Program-made: the position numbers and the translations under genes | Assembly (NCBI GenBank): GCA_002502095.1 | Contig: DAPJ01000035.1 | Coordinates: 1-18,639, forward strand | Direction of reading: 5' to 3' | Source: Euryarchaeota archaeon UBA62 | Lineage (GTDB): Archaea > Thermoplasmatota > Poseidoniia > Poseidoniales > Thalassarchaeaceae | Length of the DNA: 18,639 nucleotides | Shown: positions 13,750-18,639 of the stretch, piece by piece | Position numbering within the stretch: the first letter of the stretch is position 1 | Layout of the letters: the number at the start of each line of letters is the position of its first letter | Notes under the pieces: model-generated | Told to the model about the DNA's origin: nothing | What the model saw: the letters and a program-made list of their open reading frames with translations, nothing else | The model's database searches: none

Positions 13750-16248
13750 ATGGACACAAAGAAGTACACTGCGGTATTAGTCCTCTCGCTGATGCTCAGC
13801 GCAGGTTGCCTTTCCGCAATCGAGGATATTGCTGAAATTGAGGAGGATGTCATTGACTCGGTCCTAGACTGGCTCGATAGTGAGTACCCCCATCTTGACC
13901 TCCCAGCTCGAGAGAGGACCTCTCCTGTGCTTGAGACCTATGACCAGTGCGAACCCCTTCTGGAAGACCTGAAGGAATCAATATACAATGAGATGCTAGT
14001 CTCTTTGGACCAGCAGTCATACTGGCACTGGGCAAGTCCCGCATGGCGTGGCGGAGTTGTCTTCGCTGAGGACGATGTCGCGATGATGGATGGTGCCCCT
14101 GAAGCCACAGAAGCCGAATCTGGATCTAATTCAGGAGCATCTACCGATAGTGATTCGGGACGTGAGGGACAGTTTTCTGGAACTAACAATCAGGAGGGTG
14201 GTGTCGATGAGGCCGACTTCCTGAAGACTGATGGATATCATATCTACATGCTAAACGGAAACCTTCTGGTCATCATGGGAGTTCCCGAGTTTGGCGAACT
14301 CACACTGGAGTCCAATATCAGCATACAGGGTTCTCCGATACAGATGATGCTCGAGGGCGATAGACTTGTGATTGTGTCTTCTATCTATCACTGGAGCCTG
14401 CCTAATGACGATCCACTCAGGGAGCTGATGTCAGAAGAGGTCACAGTAAGCTATCCCGGCGAGGAAGAGTACTCCTACACATACACACGCGTTCAAAACC
14501 TAGTAAAGTACACTGTAGTTGACATCACTGACAGAAACGCTCCCGAAGTTGAGAGCGAACTCTACATCGAGGGGAACTACCACACCGCTAGACTAGTGGA
14601 TGGAACAATGCGCTCTGTCACCCATCTATGGACTAATATCGATGGACTAAGGACCTGGGTATATCTTCCAGATACATATTGGGAGACGGATAATGAAGAG
14701 GAGAAGATGAATATCTGGAACCAGAGTATGGAGGATACCATCGCTTCCAATCTTGAGATTATCGATGAACTGACTCTGGACGACTTCGCTCCCCATGTAT
14801 ATCAGCTAGGTGAAGAGGGTCTTTTCCAGCACCCAACCACATCCGATGATTGCGGTGAATACTCGGCCAGTGCAGATAGTGCGGGCCGTGGATTCAGTAC
14901 AATCATGACCATCGAGCTACTCGGAGAGGAGCCTCAGATGCAACTAGATCACATCACTTCATCATGGGCACACGTCTACGCCTCACAGGATGTCATGGTG
15001 CTCGCAGAACCAGCCAATGACTGGTGGTGGTTCTGGAGAAACTTCGATTGGGATGACGCAACTAATATTCATGTCTTCGACATTAGTGACCCTTCTGAGA
15101 CTACCTATCTCGCATCGGGAAGAGTTGATGGGACAGTCCAGGATCAGTTTTCCATCTCGGAATTCAATGAAGTAATCCGTGTGGCCACTACAGAGGATGC
15201 ATGGGGGCGCTGGTGGCTAGAGGGTACTGATGAATGGACTGGCCCAACCAACAATGTATTCACTCTCGCAGTTGCAGAATGTATGATTCCAGAGGGATGC
15301 GATGAAGGAACCACTGAATTGGTACAAATAGGCCACGTCGGAGATATTGCACCAGATGAGCGTATTTGGAGTGCTCGATTTGTTGGAAACAGAGCCTATC
15401 TTGTAACATTCGAGATTATCGATCCTCTGTGGGTAATCGACCTATCCGATCCAACCGACCCAGTAATACTAGGGGAACTTGAGGTCCCAGGTGTTTCCAC
15501 TTACATACATCCTGTTGATTCAGACACGCTTCTGACAATCGGAATAGGCCCTGGGCCAGACGGGCTAGGACTAGACTGGTCCATGACTCAGGTATCACTT
15601 TTCGATGTCAGTGACCCGACTAGCCCCACATTGGCGGACTCACTACAGTTGTCGCCCGCATTCGAGGACGACTATTGTGACGAGTGGGGATGTGGATGGT
15701 CGTGGTCACACTCAGAGGCCACATACGAGCACAAGGCATTCACCTACTGGGCCCCAGAACAACTTCTCGCTGTCCCACTGTCCACATACAGGTACATCTA
15801 CGAACAGGTTGAGCTTGAAGACAGGATCTACACATACTCGGGTTACGAGTTTGTCTCGACACTTGAACTGATCAATATCGATGCAGAGAATGGAACACTA
15901 TCAACTCATGGAATGGTAAACCACTCTGAGTTCTACAACGATGACGGGCTATCTAGTTGGTGGAGTGGTTCAACTAGTATCCGCAGATCGATTTTCATGG
16001 GCGACTACATCTATGCCTTCTCTGCAGCAGGTGCCTCTGTTCACAGGACTGCTGACCTCACTTCCATGGTTGAACTTGATATCCCTGGCTATGAAAATCC
16101 AGCCATTTACTACCACGAGGTAGAAGGGGAATTGGAGTCAGAAGACTCAGTAAATCCAGATGATGACGAGGGAGAGTCCCAATCCTCATCAGGAGAAAGC
16201 GAGACTCATCCGTGTAACGAACCAGATGCAGAAAACTGCGATGATTAG
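13750..16248 (+). CDS. Secreted beta-propeller domain lipoprotein (Beta_propel family)
   Basis: From the ATG at 13750 the product has 832 residues and a classic lipoprotein signal: MDTKKY, a hydrophobic core, and LSAGC as lipobox. An upstream ATG at 13726 adds eight residues that do not improve the signal. After a helical, acidic linker, the block TNNQEGGVDEADFLKTDGYHI marks the start of the secreted beta-propeller family (COG4880, distantly WD40-like). Repeating blades such as VDITDRNAPEVES, VFDISDPSETTYLAS, VIDLSDPTDPVILGE and LFDVSDPTSPTLADS follow the D-x-S/T-D-P pattern of the family. The C-terminus is an acidic Ser-rich tail of about 35 residues with two Cys. The function of this family is unknown; a surface-exposed binding scaffold is likely. 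It is anchored outside the membrane. A TATA-like TTGATATG about 25 bases before 13750 would fit a leaderless mRNA. Confidence 0.88.
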   Translation: MDTKKYTAVLVLSLMLSAGCLSAIEDIAEIEEDVIDSVLDWLDSEYPHLDLPARERTSPVLETYDQCEPLLEDLKESIYNEMLVSLDQQSYWHWASPAWRGGVVFAEDDVAMMDGAPEATEAESGSNSGASTDSDSGREGQFSGTNNQEGGVDEADFLKTDGYHIYMLNGNLLVIMGVPEFGELTLESNISIQGSPIQMMLEGDRLVIVSSIYHWSLPNDDPLRELMSEEVTVSYPGEEEYSYTYTRVQNLVKYTVVDITDRNAPEVESELYIEGNYHTARLVDGTMRSVTHLWTNIDGLRTWVYLPDTYWETDNEEEKMNIWNQSMEDTIASNLEIIDELTLDDFAPHVYQLGEEGLFQHPTTSDDCGEYSASADSAGRGFSTIMTIELLGEEPQMQLDHITSSWAHVYASQDVMVLAEPANDWWWFWRNFDWDDATNIHVFDISDPSETTYLASGRVDGTVQDQFSISEFNEVIRVATTEDAWGRWWLEGTDEWTGPTNNVFTLAVAECMIPEGCDEGTTELVQIGHVGDIAPDERIWSARFVGNRAYLVTFEIIDPLWVIDLSDPTDPVILGELEVPGVSTYIHPVDSDTLLTIGIGPGPDGLGLDWSMTQVSLFDVSDPTSPTLADSLQLSPAFEDDYCDEWGCGWSWSHSEATYEHKAFTYWAPEQLLAVPLSTYRYIYEQVELEDRIYTYSGYEFVSTLELINIDAENGTLSTHGMVNHSEFYNDDGLSSWWSGSTSIRRSIFMGDYIYAFSAAGASVHRTADLTSMVELDIPGYENPAIYYHEVEGELESEDSVNPDDDEGESQSSSGESETHPCNEPDAENCDD

Positions 16249-16267
16249 TATAACTCCTCATCACTTG

Positions 16268-17620
16268 TCATTCAAACCTAAGAGCTCTTCCAGCAGAACC
16301 AGGTTGGGCCATGGGCATCCCTCTAAGCGCTCCTCCTACTTCGCGTCTGTGCACTACTACCCCATCAACGATGGTGTACACAGGCCAGCCAGTTAGCTCC
16401 CTGCCTGCGTATGGTGTCCAACCTACTCTCGTCCAAGTATCAGAGTCGTTGATGACTCGTCGTGTTTCCAAGTCCACGAGAGTCAGGTCGCCATCATACC
16501 CCTCAATCAGTGAGCCCTTATTTTTCATACCGTAGACTCTAGCAGGTCCCGCACACATCCAATTTACAACATCACTAACACTGCACTTGCCATCCATTGC
16601 GTGAGTCAACATAACTGGTAGGGAGGTCTCAACCCCAGGCATTCCCGCTGGAGCCTGCGGATATCCTACTGATTTTGCCTCCAAGGTATGTGGAGCATGA
16701 TCAGTAACGACACAATCAATTGTACCATCTTTCAGCCTCTTCCAAAGAGCATCCCTGTCCTCAGTATACCGAATCGGGGGATTCATTAGAGCCCGAACTC
16801 CCAAATCTTCAACATCGTCTTGGTCGAAAGTAAGATGTTGAGTACACACTTCGGTGGTAATCAGGTCTCCTTTATTCAAGGATAGCCAATCAGCTTCAGC
16901 ACCGCTGGTTAGGTGAACAATGTGGAGCCTATGGTTATGATCCTTAGCAAGTGCAGAGGCTCTCTTTGTCGCGATAAGCGCGCACTCAACGTCTCTGCAC
17001 TCAGCGTGTGCCGCGATGTCTTTCCTGTGGGAGAATTGAGGAATTCTGGATTGAAGCCTGTTCTCATCTTCAGCATGAGTGGCGATTACCCCTCCGGTAT
17101 TTGCGAAAATATCCTCAAGATGCCTTTGTTCGTGAACCAATAAATCACCAGTACTGCTTCCCATGAAAATCTTGATACCACAAACTCCCTCCATTCCTTC
17201 TACACTTTGTAAATCAGCGGTATTGTTCGCAGTCGCTCCAATGAAGAAGCCATGATGAGTCACAGCTTTCTTCGAAGCCAAGGACAGCTTCTCTTTCAAT
17301 GCAGTTCGATTGATGGCGTTTGGAAGTGTGTTAGGCATATCAAGAAATGAGGTAATGCCCCCAGAAGCGGCTGCTCTACTTCCACTTTCCAAATCCTCTT
17401 TCTCGGGATGCCCGGGATCCCTAAAGTGCACATGAGGATCAATAGCTCCAGGGAGTAGGTGTAATCCGTTCCCATCGATTACTATCTCTCCAAAAACAGG
17501 ATCAATGACTCCATTAGGGGCAATAGTTGTGATTATCCCATCGACAACACGCAAATCTCCCTGGACAATTCCATTGGGAAGGGCCATCATCGAATTTTGG
17601 ATTAGAAGACCCCCGCTCAT
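16268..17620 (-). CDS. pyrC: Dihydroorotase
   Basis: The enzyme cyclises carbamoyl-aspartate to dihydroorotate in pyrimidine synthesis. From the ATG at 17620 it has 450 residues; a GTG one codon earlier is also possible. AGGAG and GGTGG stretches just upstream support the start. DPHVHFRDPG at about 61-70 supplies two metal-binding His. GIKIFMGSSTG holds K150, a candidate for the carboxylated lysine. ATHAEDEN, HIVHLTS and TDHAPH provide the other metal ligands and catalytic Asp. PNTLPN and PPIRYTEDRD are family features. Length and motifs fit the long dihydroorotase type related to hydantoinases and allantoinases. Allantoinase is a possible alternative, but the sequence reads best as dihydroorotase. 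It converges on the beta-propeller gene, with 19 bp between stops. Confidence 0.9.
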   Translation of the reverse strand: MSGGLLIQNSMMALPNGIVQGDLRVVDGIITTIAPNGVIDPVFGEIVIDGNGLHLLPGAIDPHVHFRDPGHPEKEDLESGSRAAASGGITSFLDMPNTLPNAINRTALKEKLSLASKKAVTHHGFFIGATANNTADLQSVEGMEGVCGIKIFMGSSTGDLLVHEQRHLEDIFANTGGVIATHAEDENRLQSRIPQFSHRKDIAAHAECRDVECALIATKRASALAKDHNHRLHIVHLTSGAEADWLSLNKGDLITTEVCTQHLTFDQDDVEDLGVRALMNPPIRYTEDRDALWKRLKDGTIDCVVTDHAPHTLEAKSVGYPQAPAGMPGVETSLPVMLTHAMDGKCSVSDVVNWMCAGPARVYGMKNKGSLIEGYDGDLTLVDLETRRVINDSDTWTRVGWTPYAGRELTGWPVYTIVDGVVVHRREVGGALRGMPMAQPGSAGRALRFE

Positions 17621-17693
17621 CACATCACCACCTTCTCCTAGGGACGCTACCTCATCACCATTGCCGTGATAAAATATCAGAGCGTGAGGTTGT

Positions 17694-17702
17694 GTTCATA
17701 TA
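17694..17702 (+). promoter_or_regulatory. TATA-like promoter of the initiator tRNA gene
   Basis: GTTCATATA is centred about 24-27 bases before the first base of the tRNA, the normal archaeal TATA distance. The same nine bases occur upstream of radA, which strengthens the assignment. Confidence 0.6.
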
Positions 17703-17723
17703 TTCCCAGTGCGCCGGAATAGC

Positions 17724-17801
17724 AACGGGTTGGAGTAGTCAGGTTATCTCGTCGGGCTCATAACCCGGAGATCGGTGGTTCAAATCCACCACCCGTTACC
17801 A
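17724..17801 (+). tRNA. Initiator tRNA-Met (anticodon CAT)
   Basis: The cloverleaf is complete. The acceptor stem pairs AACGGGT (17724-17730) with ACCCGTT (17791-17797), followed by A73 and an encoded CCA. The anticodon stem TCGGG/CCCGG encloses CTCATAA with anticodon CAT at 17759-17761. The T arm is GGTGG TTCAAAT CCACC. The A1-T72 pair and the three G-C pairs (GGG/CCC) at the bottom of the anticodon stem are hallmarks of archaeal initiator tRNA, so this is the translation initiator, not the elongator or tRNA-Ile2. The D stem is weak at its fourth pair. No T-run follows on the plus strand. Confidence 0.95.
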
Positions 17802-17818
17802 AAAACTAAATCTAAACT

Positions 17819-17870
17819 GAAAGTGAAAAAACGATAGACTGTAAGCAAATCAGTATTGATAATCACTTTC
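17819..17870. repeat. Inverted repeat upstream of the radA promoter
   Basis: GAAAGTGA (17819-17826) and TCACTTTC (17863-17870) are perfect 8-base inverted copies separated by 36 bases. Inside, ACTG (17838-17841) and CAGT (17851-17854) can form an inner stem with a 9-base loop. It sits in the 140-base gap between the tRNA and radA, about 26 bases before the radA TATA box. It could be a paired operator for radA or a structure in the tRNA trailer. Otherwise this gap holds only the radA promoter. Confidence 0.4.
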
Positions 17871-17895
17871 AAATAGCAAACACACCCCATCGTTT

Positions 17896-17904
17896 GTTCA
17901 TATA
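17896..17904 (+). promoter_or_regulatory. TATA-like promoter of radA
   Basis: GTTCATATA is identical to the element before the initiator tRNA gene. Using the tRNA spacing, transcription would begin near 17926, leaving a 5' leader of about 16 bases that contains the AAGGTGAG ribosome binding site at 17931-17938 before the ATG at 17942. Confidence 0.6.
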
Positions 17905-17941
17905 CTTCCGACTATCAGTCAGCATCATACAAGGTGAGACA

Positions 17942-18639
17942 ATGGATGAAAAGACAGCAAGTGAAAAGGTCGAAGAAGAGGAACTGGTAATTGATGTGGA
18001 TGAGCCACAGGCAACTATAGAAGATCTCCCAGGCGTGGGTCCGGCCACAGCTGAAAAGCTTAGAGACGCTGGATTTGACGACTTACTCGCTATAGCTGTA
18101 ATGAGTCCCTCCGAACTTGGTGAACAGGCTGAGCTAGGAGAGGCGGTTTCAGCGAAAATAATCGCTGGAGCAAAGAAACTCGCGAACATTGGCGGATTCA
18201 TCAGTGGAGTTGCATTGTTAGACAAGAGAAGCAAGGTCATGAAGCTCACTTCCTCAACCTCTGCTCTAGATGAGCTTCTAGGAGGAGGATTCGAAACACA
18301 GTCAATAGTCGAAGTATATGGTGAGTTTGGCAGTGGTAAGACCCAGGTTGGCCACCAGCTCGCTGTTAATTGCGTCCTTCCAACAGAGCAAGGAGGATTT
18401 GGTGGAGAGGTTTTCTACATTGATACAGAGGATACTTTCAGGCCAGAAAGGATTACCCAGATGGCAGAAGGAATGGGACTGGATCCTTCAGAGGTATTAG
18501 AGAGAATACATGTAGCCAGGGCATACAACTCAGCGCACCAAATGCTACTAGTGGACGAAATACAGAGAATGGGAAGAAGCATAGATGTCAGACTTATCAT
18601 CGTAGACTCACTCACTAGTCACTTCAGAGCTGAGTATCT
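17942..18639 (+). CDS. radA: DNA repair and recombination protein RadA, N-terminal part
   Basis: The gene starts at ATG 17942 behind AAGGTGAG and runs off the right edge after 232 codons. An acidic N-terminus is followed by a helix-hairpin-helix DNA-binding domain (IEDLPGVGPATAEKLRDAGF, from residue 26). The RecA/Rad51 ATPase core starts near residue 95, with Walker A GEFGSGKT at 127-134 and Walker B LIIVDS at 218-223. The segment GGEVFYIDTEDTFRPERI is the conserved post-Walker A block. RadA forms filaments on single-stranded DNA and catalyses strand exchange in archaeal homologous recombination. The C-terminal third, including loops L1 and L2, lies outside the window. Confidence 0.96.
   Translation, partial: MDEKTASEKVEEEELVIDVDEPQATIEDLPGVGPATAEKLRDAGFDDLLAIAVMSPSELGEQAELGEAVSAKIIAGAKKLANIGGFISGVALLDKRSKVMKLTSSTSALDELLGGGFETQSIVEVYGEFGSGKTQVGHQLAVNCVLPTEQGGFGGEVFYIDTEDTFRPERITQMAEGMGLDPSEVLERIHVARAYNSAHQMLLVDEIQRMGRSIDVRLIIVDSLTSHFRAEY

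Noticed and set aside
17724..17801. tRNA-Ile2 or elongator tRNA-Met reading of the CAT anticodon
   Set aside because: The A1-T72 pair and three consecutive G-C pairs at the base of the anticodon stem identify an archaeal initiator tRNA.
17869..18249. 126-codon minus-strand open frame opposite radA
   Set aside because: Low-complexity Ser/Ala/Pro-rich translation on the reverse of a clear radA gene; an antisense artefact.
1..18639. CRISPR array, transposon, prophage or defence island
   Set aside because: No regularly spaced repeats, transposase, integrase or phage gene was seen, and all genes can be placed in cellular families or are small hypotheticals.

Overview
The window looks like a piece of a marine planktonic euryarchaeal genome, most likely Marine Group II (Candidatus Poseidoniales) or a close relative. 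The archaeal markers are a RadA recombinase (helix-hairpin-helix plus RecA-type core), an initiator tRNA-Met with the A1-T72 pair and GGG/CCC anticodon stem of archaeal initiators, TATA-like promoters, and stand-alone Lrp/AsnC ligand-binding domains. Secreted proteins are acidic and rich in D/E/S/G. Ferrochelatase and a CspA-type cold-shock protein are bacterial-type genes, a mixture common in this lineage. The assignment is inferred from gene content; no phylogeny was run.

Layout. (1) 1-1057, minus strand: a compact operon of two tandem 77-residue Lrp/AsnC ligand-binding (RAM) proteins followed by a secreted subtilase whose start codon overlaps the preceding stop (ATGA); the subtilase runs off the left edge. 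(2) 1194-5810, plus: a giant cell-surface protein with a signal peptide, right-handed beta-helix, several Ig/PKD-like modules, a C-terminal transmembrane helix and a short cytoplasmic tail. (3) 5814-8981: a divergent pair of glycosyltransferases (GT2 minus, GT4 plus), then an AI-2E/PerM-family membrane protein. (4) 8973-10623, minus: a two-gene operon of an M29/COG2309 aminopeptidase-like protein that lacks most expected metal ligands, and a thiamine pyrophosphokinase-like protein. (5) 10668-12159, plus: a membrane-anchored double winged-helix regulator, a cold-shock protein, and a small acidic ORF preceded by overlapping inverted repeats. (6) 12203-13639: ferrochelatase with a cysteine-rich insertion, converging on a DUF454/YbaN membrane protein. 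(7) 13750-17620: a beta-propeller lipoprotein converging on dihydroorotase. (8) 17724-18639: initiator tRNA-Met and the 5' part of radA, each with the same GTTCATATA promoter element.

The region mixes housekeeping functions (pyrimidine synthesis, heme synthesis, thiamine activation, recombination, translation initiation) with cell-envelope functions (subtilase, beta-helix protein, glycosyltransferases, beta-propeller lipoprotein, membrane regulator). All four convergent gene pairs meet within -9 to +19 bp, so there is little room for terminators.

I saw no CRISPR array, transposase, integrase, phage gene or recognisable defence system. The best candidates for new biology are the RAM-RAM-subtilase operon, the ligand-poor M29-like protein next to a membrane transcription factor, and the structured leader before the small acidic ORF.
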